NCBI GenBank assembly: GCA_021736785.1
Contig: JAIPFF010000018.1
Location: 1-64,000, forward strand
Direction of reading: 5' to 3'
DNA from: Thiohalocapsa sp.
GTDB lineage: Bacteria; Pseudomonadota; Gammaproteobacteria; Chromatiales; Chromatiaceae
Length of the DNA: 64,000 nt
Shown here: in pieces, positions 38,545-47,087 of the stretch
Position numbering within the stretch: the first letter of the stretch is position 1
Layout of the letters: each line of letters opens with the position of its first letter
Notes under the pieces: model-generated
What the model saw: the letters and a program-made list of their open reading frames with translations, nothing else
What the model was told of the DNA's origin: nothing
Databases searched by the model: none
Made by a program: the position numbers and the translations under genes

Positions 38545-39582
38545 TCAATCCGTAATGAATGCGATCAGCTTTCGCAACGTTCCGGAGCCGTTGACGGCAT
38601 CCATGATGCAGTGGTCATCGCTGCAGGCGCCATAGGCTGCATCCATCTTAGAGCGGGTGTCGGTGAGCCGCTCGATGGCTTCCGGCAGCATTCCGTGCCG
38701 GCCGTCGACTGACTTCAGAAAGGCAACCGACAGTGACCGCGGCTGCTGGTCGCCCTTTTCGGCCAAGATGTACGAGGCCCTTGCGCGAGAGGCGAAGCTG
38801 TTCTGTTTGCCGGTGGGGGCCACGGTAGCGGCGGCTTCGGTAAGAGCTGCAAGCGCTTTGTCCCGCAGGGAAAGATCGTTGCCGAGATTGTCCGCCAGGG
38901 ATTCCCGGTCTATACAAAGGTAGAGATAGAAGAGTCCGGCAGCGAACTCGGTCTCGCCCATGTGCCCTGCGCCGACGTCTTCGATGCCCTCGTTCAGGTC
39001 GTCGACGGCGGTAAAGAAATCGTCCTCGACTGCAACTTTGTGCACCGTCACGGCGTGAGCCACTTGGGCCGCAGCGTCGGTATTGTAGCTGGGCGCTGCG
39101 GCTAGCATTCGCCCGAACAGGGCGATGTCCACGGCGCGGTGCTGGTGGCGCAGCAGGTTGAGCTCGTCTTCCGTCGGCGCTGATTTCCGCTCGATGAGTT
39201 GGTCTACCAAGGTATTGATCGCACTCAGTTCTTCCGGGCTGAAGTGAGCGAGTTGCTCGATCTCCACTGAGCCGGATTTCAGCTTACCGAACCGCTTCGC
39301 AATGGCGCCGGCCCATTCTGCTGCCTGCTTCTCGGAGACACCGGCAGCCAGAAGACGTTGCTGAATTCGTGTGCCTTCCTCCTTGGTACGTGTGCCGATG
39401 TGGCCGTCGAGTGCTGATTTGAAGCTGTCGGATGTGCGCCAAGCCCTTTTTAGGCTTTGAGAGGAGATCCGAAGTCTCTTTTCGCCTCCCATAACCGCGG
39501 TCTTGGGCCGACCGAGATCGTCCCTATTAAGATTCGCTGGCGGATAGGATGTCAACAGGTGTAGTTGGATAAAACGGGTCAT
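38545..39582 (-). CDS. cas7e: Cas7e (CasC/Cse4) Cascade backbone subunit
   Basis: Six copies of this 345-residue protein form the crRNA-binding backbone; its thumb flips out every sixth base of the guide. MTRFIQLHLLTSYPPANLNR and DDLGRPKTAVMGGEKRLRIS are diagnostic. It starts 2 bp after cse2. Confidence 0.96.
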   Translation of the reverse strand: MTRFIQLHLLTSYPPANLNRDDLGRPKTAVMGGEKRLRISSQSLKRAWRTSDSFKSALDGHIGTRTKEEGTRIQQRLLAAGVSEKQAAEWAGAIAKRFGKLKSGSVEIEQLAHFSPEELSAINTLVDQLIERKSAPTEDELNLLRHQHRAVDIALFGRMLAAAPSYNTDAAAQVAHAVTVHKVAVEDDFFTAVDDLNEGIEDVGAGHMGETEFAAGLFYLYLCIDRESLADNLGNDLSLRDKALAALTEAAATVAPTGKQNSFASRARASYILAEKGDQQPRSLSVAFLKSVDGRHGMLPEAIERLTDTRSKMDAAYGACSDDHCIMDAVNGSGTLRKLIAFITD

Positions 39583-39584
39583 GA

Positions 39585-40202
39585 TCAGGCTCCTTTTGCT
39601 CTGTCAAAGTTCTCGTGTTCCAGCAGCGCGCTATAGTAGTGGAATGTCCATTCCCGCCGAGGATGCCGCGGCAAATGCTCCCACGAAGGGTGGTCCCATT
39701 TGCGGATGCTATCGATAAGGTCTCGCACCGGCACACGGTCACCGGCAAGATGAATGATCCGAAGCAAGGCTGGATAAAGGTCATCGAGCTTTCGGATCTC
39801 CGCGAAACGCTGAAAGCGCAATTCGCTGACTCTGGGGCCGAAGCCGGGCTTTGTCGGCTTGGCCAGAAAAGCGCCAACGGAACGGGGGTCTTCGATGTCG
39901 CCCTTGACATGCGCCAACAGGCCGGCAACAGCAGCGATGCTGATGCGGTCGCTCCAGCCGGTGGGGCGAAGACGATAATGAAGCCGATGGTAGGCAGGCA
40001 CGAATAAGACTTCTTCGAGAGTTTTGCAACGTCGCAACTCTGCGAGCTCTCCCCGGTTGCTAGGCTTGCCGGGCTCCGGCGGTGCGATCAATCTGTTCCA
40101 CCATTTGTACGTCTCCCCCACGTGGTCTGGTTGGTTCTTGTTAGAGGCGGGCGGTTCCATCAGGTGCTCCTTGATCGTAGGATCAGCGTATTGGTCTGTC
40201 AT
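39585..40202 (-). CDS. cse2: Cse2 (CasB) Cascade small subunit
   Basis: Small alpha-helical subunit that stabilises the displaced DNA strand in Cascade. ETYKWWNRLIAPPEPGKPS and VPAYHRLHYRLRPTGWSDR fit the family; 205 residues from ATG 40202, which has GGTGA five bases upstream. GTG 40211 is an alternative start. Confidence 0.92.
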   Translation of the reverse strand: MTDQYADPTIKEHLMEPPASNKNQPDHVGETYKWWNRLIAPPEPGKPSNRGELAELRRCKTLEEVLFVPAYHRLHYRLRPTGWSDRISIAAVAGLLAHVKGDIEDPRSVGAFLAKPTKPGFGPRVSELRFQRFAEIRKLDDLYPALLRIIHLAGDRVPVRDLIDSIRKWDHPSWEHLPRHPRREWTFHYYSALLEHENFDRAKGA

Positions 40203-40236
40203 CTGCTTCACCGGAAAGCCGCTTTGATTCGAAAAT

Positions 40237-41874
40237 TTACGCAGCCGCCGGAGGACTAGAAATGGCCCTGTCGGGTATCTCTAGTAAATCTTTGATCTTC
40301 TTGCTGTAATTGTATCGCAGCAGCGCGCGTCTGGCTTGCGCGATGCGGCGAGGATTGGATTGTTCGGTAATTTGGTTGTAGTCCACCCAGCGGTCGTAGG
40401 CTTTCTGGGTGTGCTCGTTCAGATACCGGTGCCATAGATGGCGCGCGGCGGTACTCGCTGCAGTGGTATCGGCGGCGCCCGCGATCGCGTTTATTCGCTC
40501 GTAAAATACCGCTTCGGTTTCCTGCCAGAAAGCGTCTTTCACGTGTTCCAGCTTCGCTGACTTGTGGCGCGGGTCATTTGTAGCGAACCAAGCATCCTTA
40601 ATGGCGCTGCGTAGATTGTAGAGAAATAACCCTGCTGCGTTCACCATGTCCTCGGCGGCGCTTTCCAGCGTGGTGCGGTGAATATCGCTGTAAACGCTGA
40701 ATAACGGCAATGTCGACTCGAACCAGCACCTTGGTTTCATATTGTCCATGTCGTAGCCGAACGCCCACAGGCGATATCGTAAGCCCTCTCGGTTCAGCCG
40801 ATGGGCATGAAACCGTTTGACGACGGCCGCTGGAAGGCGCTTGGCTTTTTTGTCACTCGTTTCCTGCATGAGACTTAACCAATGGCGATAGTTGATGCTA
40901 CCGCGAGGGTGCATCGGGATTAAGTCTTTTCCGTCGTGGGTGTAGGGGCTCAACGTGTGTGACCAGGCGCCGGTGTAGTTGATGCCATAGTTTTTAGTGC
41001 GATAACGGGAGATCAATGTGCATGAATGCGCGCCGGTAATCGCGCATTCACCACCGGGTTCGGACTGGTCTAGGTCAAGCCGGATGCGGCGGGGCATGCC
41101 CCAGAACATCTGCAGCGGGTGCGCCGCTTCGGGCGTCGTAGGGTTCGCGCCTTTCTCGCTGGTCCGCGTCGGAGCGAGCCATGGAAAGATGCGTGCGGCA
41201 TCGGATGGCTTGGTGGGGAATCCCAGCGTTTCTAGGGTTTCTTCATCGAGGACATTTAACCAGAGCGTTTGCCAGAGCGTCGGTGGCCGCCGCTCGTCCT
41301 CGGGTGTTGCGATCACGAGCGTCGTCAGCGGTCCGCCGCCACGCAGGGAAGTCCGGTGCCCGACACCGCCTGACGGTGCATTGGTTTGTAAGGTGTAGAG
41401 GGCCATGGCAGCCGCCGCTAGGCTCATGCCCTGAGCGGGAAGGTCTTTCACAAAATGCGTCTCGCTGCCGGCGGTATCGATGAGCAACGCGGTGATCGGC
41501 AGAGGGGCTTGGCCCGATAACGGATCCTGATCTTGCATGAACCGTGGCCCGTCGCCGTCTAAGTCGAAGGCGTGCGCGTAAGCTGAAAATGCGTCTTGAA
41601 GCACCTCCGGGGTCGGCGCTGTGGCAAAGCGCTCGAACCATTCATCCGGGTCGCGGGGAGCAAATGCGGTCTGCAATAGACCGATCAGGAACTGCACCAG
41701 TGCGCCGTTGAAGTCAGGTCGCGGCGCGTCCAACGCTACGATTGGATTGGTGTCGATGGCGTCGGTTATTTGCCAGGGAGCGATGTTTTGCTGCTCTTTG
41801 GCCGGCGATAACCGCCGAATCGGGATCCATGGGGATGTCAGAAGGTTATGCGGCATGATCCTGTCCATGGTCAA
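40237..41874 (-). CDS. cse1: Cse1 (Cas8e/CasA) Cascade large subunit
   Basis: Recognises the PAM and recruits Cas3. The 545-residue protein shows HNLLTSPWIPIRR at the N terminus, FLIGLLQTAFAPRDPDEW and SGGVGHRTSLRGGGPLTTLV, all Cse1-like. TTG 41874 is used because AGGAG lies six bases upstream; ATGs at 41868 and 41853 are in-frame alternatives. It overlaps a small coiled-coil frame by 29 bp, suggesting that both belong to one transcript whose promoter lies around 42060-42170. Confidence 0.94.
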   Translation of the reverse strand: MTMDRIMPHNLLTSPWIPIRRLSPAKEQQNIAPWQITDAIDTNPIVALDAPRPDFNGALVQFLIGLLQTAFAPRDPDEWFERFATAPTPEVLQDAFSAYAHAFDLDGDGPRFMQDQDPLSGQAPLPITALLIDTAGSETHFVKDLPAQGMSLAAAAMALYTLQTNAPSGGVGHRTSLRGGGPLTTLVIATPEDERRPPTLWQTLWLNVLDEETLETLGFPTKPSDAARIFPWLAPTRTSEKGANPTTPEAAHPLQMFWGMPRRIRLDLDQSEPGGECAITGAHSCTLISRYRTKNYGINYTGAWSHTLSPYTHDGKDLIPMHPRGSINYRHWLSLMQETSDKKAKRLPAAVVKRFHAHRLNREGLRYRLWAFGYDMDNMKPRCWFESTLPLFSVYSDIHRTTLESAAEDMVNAAGLFLYNLRSAIKDAWFATNDPRHKSAKLEHVKDAFWQETEAVFYERINAIAGAADTTAASTAARHLWHRYLNEHTQKAYDRWVDYNQITEQSNPRRIAQARRALLRYNYSKKIKDLLEIPDRAISSPPAAA

Positions 41875-42058
41875 GGGTGTCTCCTAGCGGCAATCCGTCG
41901 TGGAACGGGTCGGCTTGCATCTCCAACTCCCTCACACGTTCTCGGAGGGCGACCAACTCGTTGCGTTCCTCCCGGCGAAGCTCGGTTAGTTCGCTGAGGG
42001 TTATTTGGAGGGATTCTATTTTCTGCAGAATTTGATCTGTTCGTTTCGGTGTCGGCAT
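41846..42058 (-). CDS. small coiled-coil protein upstream of cse1
   Basis: ATG 42058 opens 70 codons (MPTPKRTDQILQKIESLQIT, then LSELTELRREERNELVALR) with a clear heptad pattern over about residues 10-45 and an acidic His-rich tail. It is not a known cas gene. Its 3' end overlaps the cse1 start by 29 bp, so it is probably the first gene of the Cascade operon, translated just before cse1. No good ribosome site is seen. It could be an accessory Cascade factor, a leader peptide for cse1 translation, or non-functional. The guide-RNA match lies 54-88 bp upstream of its start. Confidence 0.5.
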   Translation of the reverse strand: MPTPKRTDQILQKIESLQITLSELTELRREERNELVALRERVRELEMQADPFHDGLPLGDTLDHGQDHAA

Positions 42059-42111
42059 TACGCTGTGCCTGTTGCTGTACCGGTATGCCAACGGTAGCGC
42101 TGTTCGGCGCG

Positions 42112-42146
42112 TGGGGAAAGTGGCCACCGACTGATGTAGAAAGCTT
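42112..42146 (-). promoter_or_regulatory. partial protospacer with AAG PAM upstream of the Cascade operon
   Basis: On the minus strand, AAG (42146-42144) is followed by CTTTCTACATCAGTCGGTGG (42143-42124). Against the guide at 42238-42269 this matches 16 of the first 20 positions, with mismatches at 6, 10, 11 and 18 and no useful match beyond 20. The seed (1-5, 7, 8) is perfect. The site lies in the likely promoter zone of the coiled-coil/cse1 operon. Confidence 0.75.
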
Positions 42147-42208
42147 TGCTATTCCTGCCGGGGCCGGTCAGCTCGAACGGTGCATTTGCCTTCGAGTGGT
42201 AGACTGCA

Positions 42209-42298
42209 AGCGTCCTGCAGCCTTGCGGGATGAACCGCTTTCGACACTAGTCGGCGGAACGCAGCTAACACGTTCCCCGCTGCTGCGGGGTAACAGGA
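42209..42298 (+). ncRNA. crRNA-like guide RNA between cas3 and cse1 (candidate Cas-regulating RNA)
   Basis: A degenerate repeat at 42209-42237 ends in GCGGGATGAACCG, keeping the exact 8-nt crRNA handle ATGAACCG and a 7-bp hairpin (TCCTGCA/TGCGGGA, loop GCCT). A second at 42270-42298 keeps GTTCCCCGC-TGCT-GCGGGG, a 6-bp stem, but has lost the handle sequence at its end. Exactly 32 nt lie between them, starting CTTTCGACACTAGTCGGCGG. The sense strand is plus, opposite to the array and cas genes. An extended -10-like TGGTAGACT at 42197-42205 could start transcription right at the first hairpin. Cas6e could process it and Cascade could carry it to 42112-42146. The structure is read directly; the function is inferred from known crRNA-like repressors of cas or toxin promoters. 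Confidence 0.75.
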
Positions 42299-42327
42299 CG
42301 GCGCGACAGGGAGCGTCCGCAGTCCCT

Positions 42328-45042
42328 CTAGTCTTCGCGGATCCTCATTAGTCCAGTCATCGCGTCGTAGCAGAAGCATGTCGCACGGCCGCGAGCATCG
42401 ATGCCTTCGCCGACCCATGAATCGCCCTCCGCAGGCCGTAGCGGCAAGAGTCGACTCCAGCGGCCCTTGTCGTAGACGGTTTCGAGGTAGTCGGAGATCG
42501 CTTGCCGGAGAGCCGGATCGGCGGGCTCCGCATCCGTGGCGAACCACGTCGCGCGGATCGTGACTTCGCTCATGGCCCATTCGAAATCTTCCTTTGAGCA
42601 CCAAGGGGTCAACTTGCCGTCCTGCCAGCGCGCAAGACGAAGCCGTATGCTGGGATCGCCGAGTCTCGTTGGCGCGAGGATGTCGTCCCAAAAGTCCATG
42701 TCGGCGGCGTAGCCCTGCTCCAATGTCAGCGCATTGAAGCGCGCCATCGACTTGTCGTTCATCGAAGCGGCATCGGCGTCGGTGCTGGCCATTTCGATGT
42801 CGGTCGGTGCAGGTTGCGCCCTGTCGCCATAGACGCCTTCGATCAAGGGACGGGCACCCTCGGGCATGCAAATCGCTCCGTGCTCTCGGAGTAGTCGGGC
42901 CGTCCGCCAGAGGCAGCGAAGGTCCGGGTAGACCTTTCCGGTCTTGGGCAGCAGTGGTCCGAGCCAGTCTGCGTCCGCGTCCTCGGTGGGGTCCGGAGTC
43001 AGCACATGCAGGCACGGGGGCGAGCGGCGCTCTTGGTCTCGGCGCGCACCGGAGCGGTCCCGATGGTGGCGCTGCAGCCTGCCGGCCCGTTGGATGATTA
43101 GATCCATCGGCGCCAAGTCGGTGACCATGACATCGAAATCCAAATCGAGAGATTGCTCGACCACTTGAGTTGCGATCAGAAGCCGACCCTGCCGTTGTTC
43201 GAGGCCGCTGGTCGGTCCGAAATTGGTCAGCACGCGTTCCTCGATTCGTAGCCGGTCGCCCAAGGCGAAGCGCGCATGAAACAGGTCGATCTTGTCCACC
43301 GGCACGTCGGCGGCTCGGAGCGCGCGCCATGCGGTGATGGCATCGTCGACGGTGTTGCGGACCCAGCACGCGCATTGGCCCTGTCGATGCGCATTCAGCA
43401 GGATGCCGATTGCTGCCGATTCCTCGCTGATTTGCTGGACGTCGACGCAACGAGCGATTTCCGGGCGGGCTGTAAGCGGGCATTCTTCCAGTCCGTTGCT
43501 ATGGACCCGGGTCAGCATCGGGTAAGCATCGCTGGCTACGGCAGACGGTTCGGCCGAAAGCCCATTGCGGAACGCATTGATCAGCGCTTGGCGCATCGAC
43601 TTGGGTAGGGTCGCCGAGAGCAGAATTGCATGCCCGCCGATGTAGGCCTGAAAGCGCAGCAAGGTCGCGAGGAGTGTTTGCATATATGCATCGTATGCGT
43701 GCACCTCGTCGACGATCAGTACCTTGCGCGCCAACCCCAGCAGCCTCAGGGATTGGTGCCGACTGGGCAGAACGCCCAGCAAGGCTTGGTCGATATTGCC
43801 CACGCCCAGGTCCGCCAGCAGCGCCTTCTTTCTGTGATCGCCGAGCCAAGCTGCGCGAAGGTTGGCGGCGCTCGGCTCGCCGGCGGTGTAGTCGCCCTCT
43901 CGCGGGGCTTGCGGAAGCACTGCTTCTCGCGCTTCGGATTTCTTCATTAGCCGAGCCGCCGCATGGGTCAGCACAACGGCGGGCTCGCCCGCAAATAAGC
44001 GCTCGTGTAACCCCTGGTCGACGATACGCCGGTGCATTGCATTCGACGTCGCCATGGTGGGCAGTCCGAGGTAGATGCCGTCAGCTGCTCCGGTCATCTG
44101 GACACGATGCGCCAAGGTGAAGGCTGCCTCAGTCTTGCCGGAGCCGGTGATGTCTTCGAGGATGAAGAGCTGCGGGGAACTTGAGACTGGGATGTCCGCG
44201 GCAAGTTTCTGCAACGGCGTTGGTGTTTTGAGGTATCCGAACAGCTCTCGTTGACTCCGCGGAGATGCCGCGAGCGGCACCACGCCGCTCATCTCGATAG
44301 CCCGCCGAGCCCCTGGCAGCGCGTAGTCGCGCCAGTAGACGTCAATTGGCATATCGTGGGAGACGAGGCGGAATATCTCGGCATTCGAGCCGAGCCAATC
44401 GCATAACACCGCGACGCCGGCCAGCCACCAAGACAGACGCTTGAGCGTATGTTCTAGTGCCTTGGCGTCGTTGATTTCCAGCTGAACGCCGTCGAGGATC
44501 AGTTCCCCGGCGTCATTGCAGAACGCCGCGGCTGCGTGTTGATCGTCGGGCGTGAACTGGTCAGTGATCGGTCGCCCGTTCGGTGTGGCTGGCGGCTGCC
44601 CATGATGCCCCACGGCGGTGCCGATCCATGCACTCAGCGCCCGCCGCGTCGCTCTGCTCGTTGACGTCTCCGACACGAACTTCTTCAGAACGGACTCTTC
44701 CAGTACCTCGTACCAGAGCAGCAAGCCAAGGCTGTCGTGTCGCGGATGGTAGCGTTTGGCATCGGCGGGACTCTTTGCCAGGAACGGAAAATCCGGCCTC
44801 AGATTTTGGAATCGGTGGCCGAACTTGCCCCCGTCATGCAGTGCGAGCATGAAGGCTATCCAGCGCATAAGGGTCGTTTCGTCGAGGCCTAGGCGTGCCG
44901 CAAGCTCCTTCCTTAACGCGGTGTGGCGCTCAAGGAAGATCCAGCCGCATGCCGCCACATCAAGGGAATGATAGGGCAGCAGATGGAACGCTCCGTCATT
45001 GCCCGCTTTGCCCCAGTAACGGAAATACTGCTTTCCCATCAT
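42328..45042 (-). CDS. cas3: Cas3 helicase-nuclease, type I-E
   Basis: Unwinds and degrades DNA recruited by Cascade. The N-terminal HD nuclease has YHSLDVAACG and LALHDGGKFGHRF; the SF2 helicase has Walker A DITGSGKTEAAF, LIVDEVHAYDAYM, SATLPKSMR and the motif VI region IQRAGRLQRHHR. About 904 residues from ATG 45042, with GGAG ten bases upstream; ATG 45081 would add 13 unlikely residues. It is separated from the rest of the cas operon by the guide-RNA locus, so it is transcribed from its own promoter. Confidence 0.96.
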   Translation of the reverse strand: MMGKQYFRYWGKAGNDGAFHLLPYHSLDVAACGWIFLERHTALRKELAARLGLDETTLMRWIAFMLALHDGGKFGHRFQNLRPDFPFLAKSPADAKRYHPRHDSLGLLLWYEVLEESVLKKFVSETSTSRATRRALSAWIGTAVGHHGQPPATPNGRPITDQFTPDDQHAAAAFCNDAGELILDGVQLEINDAKALEHTLKRLSWWLAGVAVLCDWLGSNAEIFRLVSHDMPIDVYWRDYALPGARRAIEMSGVVPLAASPRSQRELFGYLKTPTPLQKLAADIPVSSSPQLFILEDITGSGKTEAAFTLAHRVQMTGAADGIYLGLPTMATSNAMHRRIVDQGLHERLFAGEPAVVLTHAAARLMKKSEAREAVLPQAPREGDYTAGEPSAANLRAAWLGDHRKKALLADLGVGNIDQALLGVLPSRHQSLRLLGLARKVLIVDEVHAYDAYMQTLLATLLRFQAYIGGHAILLSATLPKSMRQALINAFRNGLSAEPSAVASDAYPMLTRVHSNGLEECPLTARPEIARCVDVQQISEESAAIGILLNAHRQGQCACWVRNTVDDAITAWRALRAADVPVDKIDLFHARFALGDRLRIEERVLTNFGPTSGLEQRQGRLLIATQVVEQSLDLDFDVMVTDLAPMDLIIQRAGRLQRHHRDRSGARRDQERRSPPCLHVLTPDPTEDADADWLGPLLPKTGKVYPDLRCLWRTARLLREHGAICMPEGARPLIEGVYGDRAQPAPTDIEMASTDADAASMNDKSMARFNALTLEQGYAADMDFWDDILAPTRLGDPSIRLRLARWQDGKLTPWCSKEDFEWAMSEVTIRATWFATDAEPADPALRQAISDYLETVYDKGRWSRLLPLRPAEGDSWVGEGIDARGRATCFCYDAMTGLMRIRED

Positions 45043-45389
45043 CTCGATCTTTCTCCCTGCCTGACCTCGATTGCAACACATAAAATGTACGCGGGGCGAG
45101 TATGGGATTTCCCCATGAGCTCGGCCAAGAGCAGCAGATTATGGCGGATGTGCTGACTCAAACGGTGATGCCGTGTCGGCGCTGGATTCGGCAGTACTGC
45201 ACCTGTTAGTGCGATTCGTGCACGACGTTACGCGCAAATGGCGCGTGTACGCAAGCCGGAGACAATCGGATGGTTAAAGCCCTAAGAGGGCGCTTGGAAA
45301 GGCCGGAGTGCGGAATTTCGTGGAGTTGCAGTCTGGCCTAGCTCTAAGTTTCTGAAAACAAATCGCGATTCCACGGGATGGCGGAAGAG
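45043..45389. other. 347-bp region upstream of cas3
   Basis: Holds the cas3 promoter and the end of the opposite cassette. No gene is seen. A short inverted pair ATGGG/CCCAT lies at about 45102-45116. I looked for a second match to the guide-RNA seed here and found none with a suitable PAM. Confidence 0.5.
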
Positions 45390-47030
45390 CTATCGCTCTT
45401 GCCGCGGGCCAATGAGCCCATAGCGGCGGAACAGCTCAAGCAAACCGATGACGGCTGCTTCGAGTTGCGGCTCTACTTCGGCCTCTTCGCCAAGCGAACC
45501 GCTGAAATGCGCAAGAGCTTCCGGCGGCGCCTGCAGCCGGCCACCGGCGAGCTCTGCCGCCAGGTCTTGTGCCAGGTCGGCGAGGGTGCGGGTGCCGTCT
45601 AGGCGGCCGAGCAGGTGGAGGGCGAGCGGGTCGAGCTCCAGGTTGCGGTGGTCGAGGGTGGCGACTTCGCGGGCGCCGGCGGTGAGTTGTGCGCGGGCGA
45701 GGGCGGTGGCGCGGGGGCGCCATTGTGCGTTGCCGCGGCCACTCGCTCGCCCCCCTTTGGTCGGCTTCGATGGCCCCGTCGGCGATATGATCGGCAGCGG
45801 CGGCGGGGCCGGCCGCGGGGTAAGTCGGGCGCCGATCGCGTTGGCGATGAACAGCGAGAAGAGCTCTTCGATACTGGCTTGGATCTGCTCCGGGCCGATG
45901 GCGTCCTCGGGCGCCGCCGTGGAACTGCCGAGCTGCTCGACCGCGTCGCGCAGCAGTGTCGGCAGCGGCACGGCCTCGGGGTAGCGGCCCGCGAGTATGA
46001 GCAGGGCCGCGCGGGTGAGCGGGTGGCGGGCGGTCACCGGCTCGCCGCCGGGCAGAGTCAATTCCATGGGCTGGTGCGATTGCCGCAGGTCCGCCCACAG
46101 GGCCAGCGTCGCGAAGGCCTCCAGGCTCAGTGCCTCTTCGATGTCGGTGTCGTCGCGGAACAAGATGCTCTGGCGGAAGTTGCGGGTGCCGAGAAAGTCG
46201 AGCCATTGCTCGACGTCGGCGCCGTCGGCGAGGTCGGCCAGGGCCTGCTCGGCGCTGTCGCCGAGGCGGGACGGAAACAGGGTCTGCAGGTCGCAGTCGC
46301 AGAGGTAGCGCAGGCCGGCAGCCTCGGCGCCCGCGAGGAACTCGCGGAACGCGACCGGATGGTGCTCGCGCGCCAGCAGCTCGTGGTAGAGGTAGCTGGG
46401 CGGCGCGTCGCGCAGACGGCGAAGCTCTTCGCGCAGGTAGTCCGCGGCCAGCCCGCCGACGTCGGTCAAGCCGTACTCGAGTCGCTGCAGTGCGCCGGCG
46501 GCGGCGGCGAGCCGATCCCGCGGAGATACCGCCTCGCGCGCGGCATCCAGCAGAATGTCCCGCAGCATGCCGCGCATGCGCCAGCCGGGCAGGGTGTTGT
46601 AGCTGACGTAGAACAGCCCGTGCGGGCGCAGCAGTTGCCGACCCGCGCGCAACAGTGCACCGGCGGTGTCGGGCGGCACCCAGGAGTAGACGCCGTGGGC
46701 GATGATGTAGTCGAAGCTGCCGAGGTCGTCCGGCAGGTGGGCGATGTCGCCTTGGCGCAGTGTGATGTTGGGCAGCCCGAGTCCGTCGACGATGCGCTGC
46801 CCGGCCTTTATCTGCTCGGCGGCGAGGTCGATGCCCACCAACTCGGCGTCCGGCGTGCGCCAAGCCATGGGGATCAGGTTGCCGCCTGTCGCCGCGCCCA
46901 GTTCCAGCACCCGGCAAGCCGCGGGCTGCGCCGTTTGCAGACCGAACAGCCGGCCGAGCACCGCGAGGCGCTCCGGGTCGGTGTCCGGGATGCACAGGCT
47001 GTCGTAGAACAGCGCGTCGTAGTCGTCCAT
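45390..47030 (-). CDS. SAM-dependent methyltransferase with regulatory domain
   Basis: A 546-residue protein. Residues about 40-150 form a class I methyltransferase (RVLELGAATGGNLIPMA, VGIDLAAEQIKAGQ, FDYIIAHGVYSWVP). A methyltransferase-regulatory domain follows (about 210-310), and the C-terminal part carries a PqqD-like or lysine-methyltransferase-associated winged domain (LDPLALHLLGRLDGTRTLAD). Such proteins are described as protein-lysine methyltransferases of the outer-membrane-protein type; the substrate here is unknown. ATG 47030 (MDDYDALFYDS) is preferred over a TTG at 47057. Confidence 0.8.
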   Translation of the reverse strand: MDDYDALFYDSLCIPDTDPERLAVLGRLFGLQTAQPAACRVLELGAATGGNLIPMAWRTPDAELVGIDLAAEQIKAGQRIVDGLGLPNITLRQGDIAHLPDDLGSFDYIIAHGVYSWVPPDTAGALLRAGRQLLRPHGLFYVSYNTLPGWRMRGMLRDILLDAAREAVSPRDRLAAAAGALQRLEYGLTDVGGLAADYLREELRRLRDAPPSYLYHELLAREHHPVAFREFLAGAEAAGLRYLCDCDLQTLFPSRLGDSAEQALADLADGADVEQWLDFLGTRNFRQSILFRDDTDIEEALSLEAFATLALWADLRQSHQPMELTLPGGEPVTARHPLTRAALLILAGRYPEAVPLPTLLRDAVEQLGSSTAAPEDAIGPEQIQASIEELFSLFIANAIGARLTPRPAPPPLPIISPTGPSKPTKGGRASGRGNAQWRPRATALARAQLTAGAREVATLDHRNLELDPLALHLLGRLDGTRTLADLAQDLAAELAGGRLQAPPEALAHFSGSLGEEAEVEPQLEAAVIGLLELFRRYGLIGPRQER

Positions 47031-47087
47031 CGGCCGCGTGCCCGCCGGGTGTCTCAAGCGTGCTTTATCGTCCTCGATCGGGCGTCC

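Noticed and set aside
42299-42327. A terminator for the guide RNA (AGGGA/TCCCT pair)
   Set aside because: The stem is only 5 bp with no T-tract; not enough to annotate.
45043-45389. A second guide-RNA target upstream of cas3
   Set aside because: CTTTCTCCC at about 45048 shares only the first five seed bases and lacks a proper PAM.
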